The position numbers and the translations under genes are program-made. DNA of 64,000 bases. Origin: an uncultured Pseudomonadales bacterium. Its GTDB lineage: Bacteria; Pseudomonadota; Gammaproteobacteria; Pseudomonadales; Azotimanducaceae. How positions within the stretch are numbered: position 1 is the stretch's first letter; the number at the start of each line of letters is the position of its first letter. The notes beneath the pieces were generated by a model, which worked only from the letters and a program-made list of their open reading frames with translations, searched no databases and was not told where the DNA came from. This document shows, piece after piece, positions 17,641 through 27,598 of the stretch. Location: the NCBI GenBank assembly GCA_937775265.1, contig CALKBV010000007.1:186001-250000 (forward strand). The letters are read 5' to 3'.

Positions 17641-18882
17641 CTAGCGGATGATGACGGGCAGTTTAGAGTAGCCTTTTACGAAGTTTGAATTGACCATCTC
17701 GATCTTACCGACCACTTCAATGTTATCGAAACGGGTCATGATCTCTTCCCAGAGCACTCGCAGTTGCATCTCTGCCAGCCGGTTACCCATGCAGCGATGG
17801 ATACCAAAGCCAAATGACAAATGCCGGCGGGCGTTCTTACGATCAATCAGAAATTTATCCGCGTCTTCAATGGATCTGCTATCCCGATTTCCCGAGACAT
17901 ACCACATCAACAACTTGTCACCCTCCTTGATATTCTGACCCGCCAACACAGAGTCTTTCGCTGCGGTTCTTCTCATATAAGCCAGCGGCGTCTGGTAACG
18001 AATGATTTCGGGCACCATATTGGGTATCAGGCCATGGTTCTCACGTAACTTCTGATATTCAGTCGGGTTTTCATTCAAAAACTTAATACCGCCGGAGATC
18101 GAGTTTCGCGTCGTGTCATTACCACCCACGATCAACAGCACCAGGTTACCGAGATACTCAACCGGATCCATGTTCTTGGTCGATTCACCATGTGCCAGCA
18201 TCGAAATCAGGTCACCGCGGGGCGGCTCGTTAACTCTCTCGTTCCATAGCCCGGTAAAATATTCGAGACACTCAAACAGTTCTGCCCGCCGCTGATCCTC
18301 ACTCTCGATAATGCCGGAATGCTCATCGGCCGTTGCCACATCCGACCAGCGGGTTAGTTTCCTTCTGTCTTCAAACGGAAAATCAAACAGCGTTGCCAGC
18401 ATCTGGGTTGTTAACTCAATGGAAACCAAGTCTACCCAGTTAAATTCTTCCCCCCGCGGCAATGAATCCAGAATGTCACATACGCGCTGACGAATAGTGG
18501 ATTCCATTTTCGCCAGGTTGGAGGGCTGGACCGCACTACTCACTTCCTTTCGCTGTTGATCGTGCTTTGGTGGATCCATGGCGATAAACATAGGCAGCGG
18601 AAATTCCTCATCCTGGTCAACGGCCGTAATAGAGCCATCAGACGAGAAGCTGTCATGATTGGTATCGACCGTCATGATGTCTTCATAGCGCGTCACGTTC
18701 CAAAAGGATCCTACTTCTTCATGATCTTTTTGCAGATGAACAGGTGATTCCCTGCGAAGACGCTCAAAAATTTTCACATGATAATCGTTGTGAAACAGCT
18801 GAGGGTTTATCAGATCTAGCTGATCCAGGGGTATCGTATCTGGGTCCCTGGACATCCATTGGGTATCAATCGCTTCGCTCAT
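17641..18882 (-). CDS. Cytochrome P450, CYP153 family (alkane/fatty acid omega-hydroxylase)
   Basis: 413 residues. The heme-binding FGFGIHRCMGN places the Cys ligand near residue 364. The I-helix oxygen-activation segment is IVGGNDTTRNS, the ExxR is in PEIIRYQTPLAYMRR, and MFIAMDPPKHDQQR is the C-helix region. LAYMRR and the ending SNFVKGYSKL are close to CYP153A proteins, which hydroxylate the terminal carbon of medium-chain alkanes or fatty acids. Soluble CYP153 enzymes need a ferredoxin and a ferredoxin reductase; neither is next to it. A PQQ alcohol dehydrogenase lies immediately upstream on the same strand, the right enzyme for the resulting alcohol. Confidence 0.88.
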   Translation of the reverse strand: MSEAIDTQWMSRDPDTIPLDQLDLINPQLFHNDYHVKIFERLRRESPVHLQKDHEEVGSFWNVTRYEDIMTVDTNHDSFSSDGSITAVDQDEEFPLPMFIAMDPPKHDQQRKEVSSAVQPSNLAKMESTIRQRVCDILDSLPRGEEFNWVDLVSIELTTQMLATLFDFPFEDRRKLTRWSDVATADEHSGIIESEDQRRAELFECLEYFTGLWNERVNEPPRGDLISMLAHGESTKNMDPVEYLGNLVLLIVGGNDTTRNSISGGIKFLNENPTEYQKLRENHGLIPNMVPEIIRYQTPLAYMRRTAAKDSVLAGQNIKEGDKLLMWYVSGNRDSRSIEDADKFLIDRKNARRHLSFGFGIHRCMGNRLAEMQLRVLWEEIMTRFDNIEVVGKIEMVNSNFVKGYSKLPVIIR

Positions 18883-18979
18883 TCCTCTTCTCTCCTTTCG
18901 TCCTGGCCAGGACGCTTATTCTATTCCTGTTTTTGATCTTTTAGAGCAGGTCCAATGACTATTTCAGTCAACGGGCCGT

Positions 18980-21208
18980 CTAGTTCCCGGATCTTGACTT
19001 TAAACGGTGTGCCTCGCTAATTACATACTGATGCACCGCTCGAGAATCCTCTTTGGTAAGCGAGCTCGCAAAGCTCACCATGCCGCGATCCTGCAAAATA
19101 CCGCCAAGAACAATATCTTCAAAGACAATATGCTTTCCTGAAGCCATATATCGCAGATCAGGCAATACACCGCCCGAACGCACACCAGGCCCATGGCAAA
19201 CACCGCAGTACTTGTGATACATAAACTTACCATGCTTTATTTCTTCATCGGTCGCATCTATCGGCGGCGGTTCGGGTAAGACCGCGGCAATGTCAACCAC
19301 CGGCGGCAGCTCAACCTTCCCCTCCAGTTTGTAGGTCAAAATTCGACCACGAGGCTTCAAGTTATACCCCTCAGCCGCCGCTGCCGTCAGAGCAAACGCT
19401 CCACCCCAACCCGCCACTACAGTGACATATTGTTCACCGTCAATCTCGAAGGATATCGGCGGCGCAATGACACCGGTCTGCGCCGGCGCTGACCAAAGCT
19501 CTTCACCTGTATCAGCTCGATATGCAACGAACTGGCCACTGGAGTTTCCCTGGAAGATCAAGTTGCCATGAGTAGACAACATACCGCCGTTCCAAGTGCC
19601 TGCATGCTGAATTCGCCAGACCTCTTTTTGTGCAACGGGATCCCACGCAGAAATAAATCCCCGCAGCAGCCCATCGACCTTGTCATCAACACCCTGATCA
19701 CCCGTGGGCATACCCAACCGCCAGTCGTTGGCAAGATTCCAGCGGCCTTGCTCATAAGTGAACTCAGGTTCATTACCATAGCCAAAAGGCATATCCAGCG
19801 CTGGGATATAAACATATCCGGTATCCGGACTGTAAGACATTGGATGCCAGTTATGGCCACCAAGCGGTCCAGGTTTATGATACGCCGCTTCTATTTCTTC
19901 CGCCGTCATCGCTGCTAGCACGGCTACTTGCTCTTTGAGTGGTAAATCCAGCAATGGATTCGCGACTTGATAGCGAGCGTTATCACTCTCAACAGGTCGC
20001 CCTGATTCAGGATCAACGTGCGTCGCCCAAGTCATCGGTATATATTCCTCTGCGGAAATAAACTCACCCGTGACGCGATCAAGCACGTAGAAAAAACCGT
20101 TTTTGGGTGCCTGCATGATGACTTTTCTAAGCTCACCGCCAATTTCCAACTCGGCAAGAATCATGTGCTGGGTCGCAGTGTAGTCCCAAGTATCACCGGG
20201 GGTGGTCTGGTAGTGCCAAATATAGTCACCAGTATCCGGGTTAAGGGCTACAACCGAAGATAAAAACAGATTGTCCCCTCCCCCTGGGCTCCTGATATTC
20301 TGATTCCACGGCGAACCGTTACCCACTCCGATGTACAAGTAATTCAAGTCCGGGTCATATGCCATTGAATCCCACACCGTACCGCCACCGCCCATGGTCC
20401 ACCAACGCCCGGTCCAGGTCTTAGCGGCATCTTTCATTGCGGGTGATTCAAAGGGTTCACTAGGGTTGCCCGGCACCGTGTAAAAACGCCAAACTTGTTC
20501 ACCGGTCGCAGTATCGTAGGCTGTTACGTATCCTCGAACACCATACTCAGCACCGCCATTGCCAATAATCACCTTGTCATTGATGATTCTGGGTGCACCC
20601 GTAATCGTGTACGGCTTGGTTTTGTCTATCGTGTTGACATCCCAGGCGACCTCACCGGTGGCTGCATCCAGCGCGATCAACCGGCCATCAATCGTTCCAA
20701 CATAGACCCGACCTTTCCAGACGGAGACGCCCCGATTGACCACGTCACAGCAAGCGTTGACACCCCAGGCCTTGGGTACCTTAGGGTCAAATTGCCATAT
20801 TAGTTCACCTGTTCGAGCATCATTCGCAAACACTACACTCCAAGAGCCCGAGGTATACATAATGCCATCTACAACAATAGGTGATGCTTCCAGCCCACGA
20901 TCCGTGCCGGTGTCAAAATACCAGGCAAGACCAAGATCACCGACGTTATCTGTTGTTATCTGGTCGAGGGGACTAAAGCGCTGCTCGTCGTAGGTGCGGC
21001 CATGGGCCAGCCAGTTGCCGGGTTCATCGTCTGCGTTGACTATTCGCTCACCATCAAGATTCGCAGTGACATCGATTATCCAAGCCGTTGTGTCAACGGT
21101 GGTTTGCTCCTGTTTAACTTCCGTATCGTTATTTGACGATTCCTGATTAAACAGCCATGCCCCAAGAAACAGGAGTAACCCAGTGATTATCGCTATTACA
21201 ATTCTCAT
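18980..21208 (-). CDS. PQQ-dependent quinohemoprotein alcohol dehydrogenase
   Basis: 742 residues. A signal or anchor helix lies at the N-terminus (VIAIITGLLLFLGAWLF). It is followed by the eight-bladed propeller with tryptophan-docking repeats such as DAATGEVAW, DTATGEQVW, NPDTGDYIW and DTGEELW. The vicinal disulfide NACCDVVNRG that covers PQQ is present. A C-terminal cytochrome c domain has CGVCH near residue 668, with a likely axial Met in RGMVSF. This is the type II single-chain quinohemoprotein layout, periplasmic, oxidising alcohols and passing electrons through heme c. No PQQ synthesis genes are in the window. Its neighbour CYP153 suggests a role in alkanol oxidation. Confidence 0.9.
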   Translation of the reverse strand: MRIVIAIITGLLLFLGAWLFNQESSNNDTEVKQEQTTVDTTAWIIDVTANLDGERIVNADDEPGNWLAHGRTYDEQRFSPLDQITTDNVGDLGLAWYFDTGTDRGLEASPIVVDGIMYTSGSWSVVFANDARTGELIWQFDPKVPKAWGVNACCDVVNRGVSVWKGRVYVGTIDGRLIALDAATGEVAWDVNTIDKTKPYTITGAPRIINDKVIIGNGGAEYGVRGYVTAYDTATGEQVWRFYTVPGNPSEPFESPAMKDAAKTWTGRWWTMGGGGTVWDSMAYDPDLNYLYIGVGNGSPWNQNIRSPGGGDNLFLSSVVALNPDTGDYIWHYQTTPGDTWDYTATQHMILAELEIGGELRKVIMQAPKNGFFYVLDRVTGEFISAEEYIPMTWATHVDPESGRPVESDNARYQVANPLLDLPLKEQVAVLAAMTAEEIEAAYHKPGPLGGHNWHPMSYSPDTGYVYIPALDMPFGYGNEPEFTYEQGRWNLANDWRLGMPTGDQGVDDKVDGLLRGFISAWDPVAQKEVWRIQHAGTWNGGMLSTHGNLIFQGNSSGQFVAYRADTGEELWSAPAQTGVIAPPISFEIDGEQYVTVVAGWGGAFALTAAAAEGYNLKPRGRILTYKLEGKVELPPVVDIAAVLPEPPPIDATDEEIKHGKFMYHKYCGVCHGPGVRSGGVLPDLRYMASGKHIVFEDIVLGGILQDRGMVSFASSLTKEDSRAVHQYVISEAHRLKSRSGN

Positions 21209-21282
21209 CTAATATCCCTTCTACCCCGCCCGACTTTATGATGTTGCACGGATCCTACGCGAGCAAGCTGACCACGGCAAAC

Positions 21283-21498
21283 TCAGTTAGCTGAACTAAT
21301 TGAGCAGGTTTGCAACTCTTCATCGAAGGTAATAAAGGCCTCGCCGTCACGGAGCTGCTGCCTCACCTGTTGGCATTTCATCTCAAGGGATATCTCAGAC
21401 TCACCATATTCCGTCCCTTCTCGAGTGACGAATTCCTCAATGATTCCCATCAGGGCATCTTCCGATAGTTCATCCCATGGTATTTTAAGGTCAGTCAA
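21283..21498 (-). CDS. yheU: YheU family (UPF0270) protein
   Basis: About 71 residues. LKIPWDELSEDALMGIIEEF, VTREGTEYGESEISLEMK and VRQQLRDGEAFITFDEE match the small conserved YheU/UPF0270 proteins of gammaproteobacteria, whose function is unknown. The frame is open further up to a TTG at 21585, but the family begins at the IPW motif. The TTG at 21498 is the nearest usable start, four codons before it; no ATG is present. It is divergent from the response regulator gene. Confidence 0.7.
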   Translation of the reverse strand: MTDLKIPWDELSEDALMGIIEEFVTREGTEYGESEISLEMKCQQVRQQLRDGEAFITFDEELQTCSISSAN

Positions 21499-21573
21499 AC
21501 TATCAATAATTCCGCATCCAATGAATCCAATGGTATCGTAGATTATGCTCGTATGAGGGGAAAATTGCCGTAA

Positions 21574-22283
21574 ATGAATCAGCAAGTCGCATATATTCTG
21601 ATCATCGAAGACGAACCAATCACGCTCCGTCAGCTCTCATCTCACTTTAAGCAAGAGGGCTACATTGTCACCGATGTTGCAGATGCCGATGGTGTCCTCG
21701 AGCGAATCGGAGAGGGCGATATCGATCTGTGCCTGCTTGACATCAACTTACCAGGAAAGGATGGACAAACCCTAACCCGTGAGATTCGTGCCAAATTCGA
21801 CATTGGCATCATCATGGTGACAGGAAAAGACAACCAGATTGACCGAATCGTAGGCCTGGAGAGTGGAGCGGACGATTACATGACCAAGCCCTTCGACCCC
21901 CGTGAATTACTGTCGCGGGTGAAAAATCTTCTCAGGCGAGTCCGGGCGCAGGAAAAGCAAAAAGAAAAAGGCTTCATCCGGAAGCTCGAAGGCTGGACAG
22001 TGGACCTTAACAAAAGGGAACTTTCCACCCTGCCGTCGGGCGACAGTCGTTATCTGCAGGAAAGTTCCAACTGCTGCTAGCATTGATTGAAAATACCGGT
22101 GAGGTCCTGACTCGCGACCAACTCATGAACCGAATTCGGAACAGGGAATGGTACTCGGATGACCGCTATATCCATGTGCTCGTTGGACAGGTGAGAAGCA
22201 AGTTCAGATTGTACGATCAAGACACGACCTTTATTAGTACGACCCATGGTACGAGTTATTTATTCTCACCGACCGTCACCTAG
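21574..22283 (+). CDS. OmpR-family response regulator, frameshifted in the DNA-binding domain
   Basis: Residues 1-120 form a receiver domain: acidic pocket IEDEP, phospho-acceptor DINLPGKDG, TGKDNQ and the Lys of KPFDP. The C-terminal winged helix begins (LEGWTVDLNKRELSTLPSG) but stops at TAG 22078-22080. It continues in another frame as AGKFQLLLALIENTGEVLTR, then RNREWYSDDRYIHVLVGQVRSKF and GTSYLF. Restoring one missing base near 22056 (in TATCTGCAGG) gives a normal regulator of about 237 residues resembling ArcA/TorR types. As written the protein would lose its DNA-binding helix. A REC-HPt gene follows nine bases downstream; no sensor kinase is present. Confidence 0.82.
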
Positions 22284-22291
22284 GAGAAAAA

Positions 22292-23110
22292 TTGCCTACC
22301 AGTGACATTCATTCCGTCGCGTCAACCTCCCGGATCGCTTCGACGACAGACGCCGAGGTACTGTTGGTCGAAGACAATCTAATCAACCAGAAACTCTCTC
22401 GCCTGATGCTCGAACGTCGAGGCTTTAAGCTGACCGTCGCGGGCAATGGGCAAAATGCACTGGAAGCACTTGCCAAACAAAGCTACGCGGTTGTAGTGAT
22501 GGATATTCGAATACCGGTGATGGATGGCCTGGAAACCATTAAGCGTATTCGAGCAGAACCGGCACTCCGTTCTTCTCTTGTGATCGCGACCTCAGCCGGC
22601 TTTCTTAATGTAGAAAAAGCTCAGGCACTCGATGCAGGGTTTGATCATTTCCTGACCAAGCCGGCAGATTACGACGCACTGCAAAATATTCAATTTGATA
22701 AACAGGCCATTCAACCAGCTACCCAGACAGAGGAAACGGCCAAAAACGGAGATCAGTTCATTCAAAGCTTTGGTTTTAGTAACGCTATAGACACTCTAGG
22801 CGGTGGCCCGGAGTTTTCCTAGTCACTGACTAACGACTACATTAATATTTATGGACATGCAGATGAAGCATTCAAAGGCTTCCTGAAGGCCCAGGATATC
22901 GAACAGGCTGAACGACTCGTCCACAACATTGCAGGGTTCTCAGCCACATTCGGCGCCGAAAACTTAAGGCTGATCGCAAGAAAGGTAGAACAAGAACTCA
23001 GGGCCGACAGCGAAGTTTGCGAGGAAAGCAGCACGACATTCGTGCAAGATCTGGTGAATTTAGTTGCCGCCTTCAAGGAATTTCATGAACGCTACAAGGC
23101 GGAGACATAA
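22292..23110 (+). pseudogene. REC-HPt phosphorelay protein interrupted by an in-frame amber codon
   Basis: It starts at TTG 22292 behind AGGAG. Residues about 22-140 are a receiver domain: VEDNLINQKLS, phospho-acceptor MDIRIPVMDG and the Lys of LTKPADYDA. A linker follows, then the start of a histidine phosphotransfer domain (IDTLGGGPEFS) that meets TAG at 22820-22822. The same frame stays open after the stop for 95 codons: SLTNDYINIYGHADEAFKGF, then the HPt signature ERLVHNIAGFSATFGAENL, to TAA at 23110. This is therefore one gene with one nonsense codon, perhaps from CAG or a Tyr codon. The HPt half would relay phosphate to the upstream regulator or another receiver. Confidence 0.85.
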
Positions 23111-23114
23111 GCCC

Positions 23115-23939
23115 TTAAAGGTTGACCACATCCAACGGCTTAACCTGCTTAACCTGCCTTTCTTCGAGACTTGCAAAATTAAACAGATCCCGGTCCGCAA
23201 GATGCGATGGTACAACGTCGGTCATCGATCGATATATTGACGAGAGTCTTCCAGGATGAAGCGTGTCCCATTCCTGCAGCATATCCTTGATAACCTGGCG
23301 CTGCAGATTGTCCTGCGACCCGCATAGATTACACGGAATGATCGGCAGCGCTTTCAGCTTGGCATATCGCTCAATGTCTTTCTCACGACAGTAGGCTAGC
23401 GGCCTGATAACCATATTCTGGCCATCATCACTCAGCAGCTTTGCAGGCATTGTCTTCAACTTGCCACCATGGAACATATTCAAAAATAGCGTCTCTATCA
23501 TGTCATCACGGTGATGACCAAGCGCGATTTTTGTATAGCCATTCTGCTTCGCGAATTTATATAAAATACCGCGACGAAATCGTGAACACCAGCCACAGTA
23601 GGTCTTTCCTTCGGCCACCATGTCAGTCACCAGCGAATAGGTATCTTCTTCCAATATCTTGTAATCAACACCGAGCGTCTCGAAATACTGCGGCAGAACT
23701 TCCTCTGGAAAGCCCGGCTGTTTCTGGTCAAGGTTCACCGCCAGCAGCTCGAAATTAATCGGTGCGTGATCCCTCAGATTCAGTAAAATATTCAGCATAG
23801 TCAGGGAATCTTTACCACCGGAGATACAAACCATGATGCGGTCGCCATCCTGGATCATATTGAAATCTGCAATCGCCTTTCCAGTTTCATGGCGAAGCTT
23901 TTTGTTCACCTTGTTGAGTTCCAATCTTAAGTCAGCCAT
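23115..23939 (-). CDS. ttcA: tRNA 2-thiocytidine biosynthesis protein TtcA
   Basis: TtcA thiolates cytidine-32 of certain tRNAs using ATP and a 4Fe-4S cluster. The 274-residue protein has the PP-loop SGGKDS at residues 40-45 and cluster ligands in [10 protein letters not shown] and [30 protein letters not shown] and [15 protein letters not shown] complete the family pattern. Length and start (ATG 23939) are normal. It ends four bases from the end of the REC-HPt gene and is divergent from the deacetylase. Confidence 0.95.
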   Translation of the reverse strand: MADLRLELNKVNKKLRHETGKAIADFNMIQDGDRIMVCISGGKDSLTMLNILLNLRDHAPINFELLAVNLDQKQPGFPEEVLPQYFETLGVDYKILEEDTYSLVTDMVAEGKTYCGWCSRFRRGILYKFAKQNGYTKIALGHHRDDMIETLFLNMFHGGKLKTMPAKLLSDDGQNMVIRPLAYCREKDIERYAKLKALPIIPCNLCGSQDNLQRQVIKDMLQEWDTLHPGRLSSIYRSMTDVVPSHLADRDLFNFASLEERQVKQVKPLDVVNL

Positions 23940-23955
23940 CAGGACAGTCTACACA

Positions 23956-25035
23956 TTGCTCGGAAGCGGCATTCTACACGGAACCACATTTCAGAAGAAA
24001 CTGATCGTTGGCGCCCTGATCTGCTGTTTAACCACACACGTGGACGCAGGTGTCGTGCTTCTCTATCATCATGTGGCTGAAGGAACGCCGGCAATTACAA
24101 GCATTGCACCAGATCAGTTCAACCGGCACCTTGATATCATTGAAGCCGAGGGCTTCACGGTCTTACCACTCGGTGAACTGGTCAAACGCTCAATGGACGC
24201 CTCAAGCGGGCCTGAGAAGGGTGACGAGAAGATCGTTGCCATCACATTTGACGACGCCTACCGCAGCATCTATACCACCGCGTTTCCCAATCTTCAGGCA
24301 AGAGGCTGGCCGTTTACTATTTTTGTCGCTACCAGACTGATAGAGGAGAAAAACCCTCACTACCTGACGTGGGCCCAACTCTCCGAAATGGCCACGCACG
24401 GTGCCACAATCGCGAATCACACCGACAGCCACACTCATATGATCAGACGTCTTGACGCAGAAAAGGCAGACCACTGGAAAGGTCGGATGAGAGGGGAATT
24501 ACTGACGGCAAAGGGCCTTCTGGCGAAACACGGCCTGGATTCCAATCTGTTCGCTTACCCCTATGGTGAGTATGACGAAGAAACCCTTAACCTCGTGGGT
24601 GATCTGGGAATGATAGGTTTTGGGCAGCAAAGCGGTGCAATCGGGCCACATTCAAACCCTCTATTGTTGCCTCGCTATCCGCTCGCTGGGGTCTATGTAG
24701 ATGAAGCCGCTTTCAGGGATAAGCTTCGCAGCCTGCCGTTTCCCGTCCTGCACCCCGAGGTAGAACCCATGGTGTCGGATAACTTTAAACCACCATTGGA
24801 ACTGTCCTTCATCACGGACACATTGAATCTGTCACGGCTGACCTGTTACGGACCCGGCGGGCTGATGGCCTTGTCGGAAACAAGCCACACAAACGTCCTG
24901 GCCACGCCGGCAGAGGAAGTTTCGGTCGGCAGAACGCGGTATAACTGCACCTTGCCGAAAGGAAACCGGTTTTACTGGTTTTCACAATTGTGGATCAGAA
25001 AACAAAGCGACGGCTCCTGGTATCACGAACCGTAA
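23956..25035 (+). CDS. Exported polysaccharide deacetylase family protein
   Basis: The NodB-like domain shows LLYHHVAEG, AITFDDAYRSIYTTAFPNL (catalytic Asp-Asp), ANHTDSHTHM (metal His pair) and FAYPYGEYDEETLNL. The C-terminal 110 residues are strand-rich and end in YWFSQLWIRKQSDGSWYHE, possibly a carbohydrate-binding part. A signal peptide (KKLIVGALICCLTTHVDA) lies just before the domain. I chose TTG 23956, since starts further up run antisense through ttcA. The enzyme removes acyl groups from a polysaccharide or peptidoglycan in the periplasm; the substrate is unknown. Confidence 0.82.
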   Translation: MLGSGILHGTTFQKKLIVGALICCLTTHVDAGVVLLYHHVAEGTPAITSIAPDQFNRHLDIIEAEGFTVLPLGELVKRSMDASSGPEKGDEKIVAITFDDAYRSIYTTAFPNLQARGWPFTIFVATRLIEEKNPHYLTWAQLSEMATHGATIANHTDSHTHMIRRLDAEKADHWKGRMRGELLTAKGLLAKHGLDSNLFAYPYGEYDEETLNLVGDLGMIGFGQQSGAIGPHSNPLLLPRYPLAGVYVDEAAFRDKLRSLPFPVLHPEVEPMVSDNFKPPLELSFITDTLNLSRLTCYGPGGLMALSETSHTNVLATPAEEVSVGRTRYNCTLPKGNRFYWFSQLWIRKQSDGSWYHEP

Positions 25036-25093
25036 AAGGAAACGCCTTTGGCCGAGAAGGGAAACGCCGGCGGCTAGAAGTAAATCCCAGCAG

Positions 25094-27595
25094 CTAGGCG
25101 AGCTCTCTCAAAACACTGGCTGGTGGTGTGTCCACAACTCTTCGGGTAGCAAAGGTCCCAACAGCGCCAATCAGGACGATTCCAACAACGGGACCCAACA
25201 CCCATAGTTCAGGATTCACTTCGTAATCAAGTTCGAAAATTTCAGTTTCCAGCATGAAAACCGTGACCTCAGACCCAACGGTCGCCAGAATGCCTGCAAA
25301 AAACCCGAGCGCACAAAATTCAATCGCAAGGCTACCCAATATTAGCTTCGTGCTGGCGCCCAGGGTTCGCAAGATTGCGTGCTGTTTCATTCGCTCATCC
25401 ATTGATGCTTGGATACTCGCTAGCAGAACAAGGCCGCCAGAGCCCACTATTAGCACCAGCACCAGTTCTATCGCCAGGGAAACCTGGCTGATGATTCGTT
25501 GTACCTGTTCGATCAGGGCGTCAATCTCAATGACCGTCATTGTCGGGTGGGCTTTAAGTAGATCGTTTAGAAAAAGCTTTTGTTCTTTCTCCAGATGAAA
25601 GCTGGTCATAAAAGTAGACGGGAAATCCTCGAGGGTCCCCGGCGCAAAGATAATGTAGAAGTTCGGTTGCATGTTGTCCCATGCAACCGTTCTGATACTC
25701 GCGATTCGCGTCTGTACTTCCCTACCTTGAATGGTGAACAGCAACTCGTCATCAACTTTTAGCTGGTTGCGGGAAGCCAGGTCCTTTTCAAGCGAAACCA
25801 GCGGGGGGCCTGAGTAATTCTCATCCCACCACTCTCCTGCTATCACAATGTTGTCATCAGGTAGCAGACCGGACCAGGTCAGATTTCTGCCTGAGCTCGA
25901 CCCAGGCGCCTCTTGTCCCCGATGTTGCAGACGCTTGTCCCGATCAGATGCTGATTCTCCATTCACGCTGCTGACTCGACCCCGAATCATCGGATAAAAC
26001 GGCTGGCTGTCGACCCCGTTTTCTGCAAGCAGCGTCCTGATTGGCTGGACATCCTCCGGTGTAATATTAATGGCGAAGTGATTAGGAGCATCCGGTGGAA
26101 TCTGAGATTGCCACTCCGTAATGAGCGCTGTTCGAACCAGGTACAGTATCAGGAGCAGCATGATCGCCAGTCCGAAAACCAGTATCTGCAGAGTATTTTC
26201 CTGCCCTCGTCGCTGCATACCAGCAAGGGCCAATCTCCAGGCGCTACCAGCCTGCATACCCAGAACCCTGCCGCTTCGAAGAAGCAAAAATGCAACTCCG
26301 AATAGTAGAGCTAACGATATGACAGAGCCGCTAAAAATAATTAATGTCAGCTTGAGATCCTGTGAGTACCACCACATCAGGCCAAGCGTTCCGAGAACAG
26401 CGAAACTGTAGGTCATCCTGTCCGCAACACTCGCGTCACCCAGATCCCGACGAATGACCCTAACGGGGTCTATTGAACGAAGTTTGAGTAGCGGGGGCAA
26501 TGCAAAACTTAAGAGACAGATAAAACCCGTCACCAGCCCCAGTAACACCGGTCGCATAGAAGGCTCTGGTAGCTCTATCGGTATATAGGGCGCCAGGATT
26601 CTCGCCACCCCCATCTGCATGCCATAGCCTACAGCTGCACCGAACAGGGTTGCTGTAGAACCAAGCGTGACAAAGATGGTAATAAAGATAAGGTCAACAG
26701 AGCGGGGCGTCGCCCCGAGCGTTTTCATAATCGCCACATGATCGTAGTGTCTCAGGCTGTATCGCTGCGCAGCAAGCGCTATAGCAACACCGGCAAGCAC
26801 GACTCCCAGCAAACTACCCAGTAAAAGGAAACGTTCACCGCGGTCGAGCGCGTTACCAATCCCCTCGGCACCTTCCTTTACACCAAAAATACGAGCCTCA
26901 AGCCCCAGTCTCGGCTTCACCCATGTTTCAAACTGCGCAAGGCGTTCCCGCTCGCCGGCAAACAGATATCTATAGGTCAGGCGACTTCCCGGTTGCACCA
27001 CTTCCGTTGCCGGAACATCAGCCATATTCATTAGTACCCGTGGCCCGGCATTACTAAAACCGCCCCCCCTGTCAGGCTCCTTTATCAGGACGCGGGTAAC
27101 AGGAATACTGGATACACCAACGTCCAGCAGGTCTCCAAGTGCGACATCAAGTGATGGGAATAGTCGGCTTTCAATCCAGATCTCTCCGGGCGCAGGACCC
27201 TTATCGACTGGTGTCCCCCTGACAAAAGGTTCATCACCGGCAATCAGTTTCCCACGCAGCGGGTAATGCTGGTCCACGGCTTTTACAGAGGTAAACTGCG
27301 CCCGCTCTTCGGAAAAAACCATCGAAAGGAAACCCAGGGTTTCAGATGTTCTGAGCCCAAGAGATGTGGCGTAGTCAACAATTCCCGCGTCTATAGGTTC
27401 ATCGGAAGAAATCACTCTGTCGGCAGCAAGGAAGGTCGACGATTCTGTTAAAAGCGCCTGCTGCAATCGATCTACAAAAAGCGACACTGTGGTCACCGAG
27501 CCCACTGCAATCACCAGTGATGCCAGCAGCAGCGTCAGCTCGCCCGCACGCCAATCACGCCAAAGCAGTTTAAGGGCCAGGGAAAAGATATTCAC
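25094..27595 (-). CDS. ybbP: ABC transporter permease YbbP (FtsX-like)
   Basis: 833 residues with the YbbP layout: one N-terminal membrane helix (ELTLLLASLVIAVGSVTTVSLF), a periplasmic domain, three helices in the first FtsX block, more helices mid-protein, a second periplasmic domain, and the last FtsX block (ELVLVLIVGSGGLVLLASI and LAIEFCALGFFAGILATVGS). It is the partner of YbbA, encoded four bases upstream, and sits in the conserved tesA-ybbA-ybbP block. The complex is thought to be a mechanotransmission-type ABC system rather than a classical importer. Length is normal. Confidence 0.9.
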   Translation of the reverse strand: MNIFSLALKLLWRDWRAGELTLLLASLVIAVGSVTTVSLFVDRLQQALLTESSTFLAADRVISSDEPIDAGIVDYATSLGLRTSETLGFLSMVFSEERAQFTSVKAVDQHYPLRGKLIAGDEPFVRGTPVDKGPAPGEIWIESRLFPSLDVALGDLLDVGVSSIPVTRVLIKEPDRGGGFSNAGPRVLMNMADVPATEVVQPGSRLTYRYLFAGERERLAQFETWVKPRLGLEARIFGVKEGAEGIGNALDRGERFLLLGSLLGVVLAGVAIALAAQRYSLRHYDHVAIMKTLGATPRSVDLIFITIFVTLGSTATLFGAAVGYGMQMGVARILAPYIPIELPEPSMRPVLLGLVTGFICLLSFALPPLLKLRSIDPVRVIRRDLGDASVADRMTYSFAVLGTLGLMWWYSQDLKLTLIIFSGSVISLALLFGVAFLLLRSGRVLGMQAGSAWRLALAGMQRRGQENTLQILVFGLAIMLLLILYLVRTALITEWQSQIPPDAPNHFAINITPEDVQPIRTLLAENGVDSQPFYPMIRGRVSSVNGESASDRDKRLQHRGQEAPGSSSGRNLTWSGLLPDDNIVIAGEWWDENYSGPPLVSLEKDLASRNQLKVDDELLFTIQGREVQTRIASIRTVAWDNMQPNFYIIFAPGTLEDFPSTFMTSFHLEKEQKLFLNDLLKAHPTMTVIEIDALIEQVQRIISQVSLAIELVLVLIVGSGGLVLLASIQASMDERMKQHAILRTLGASTKLILGSLAIEFCALGFFAGILATVGSEVTVFMLETEIFELDYEVNPELWVLGPVVGIVLIGAVGTFATRRVVDTPPASVLRELA

Positions 27596-27598
27596 TGC

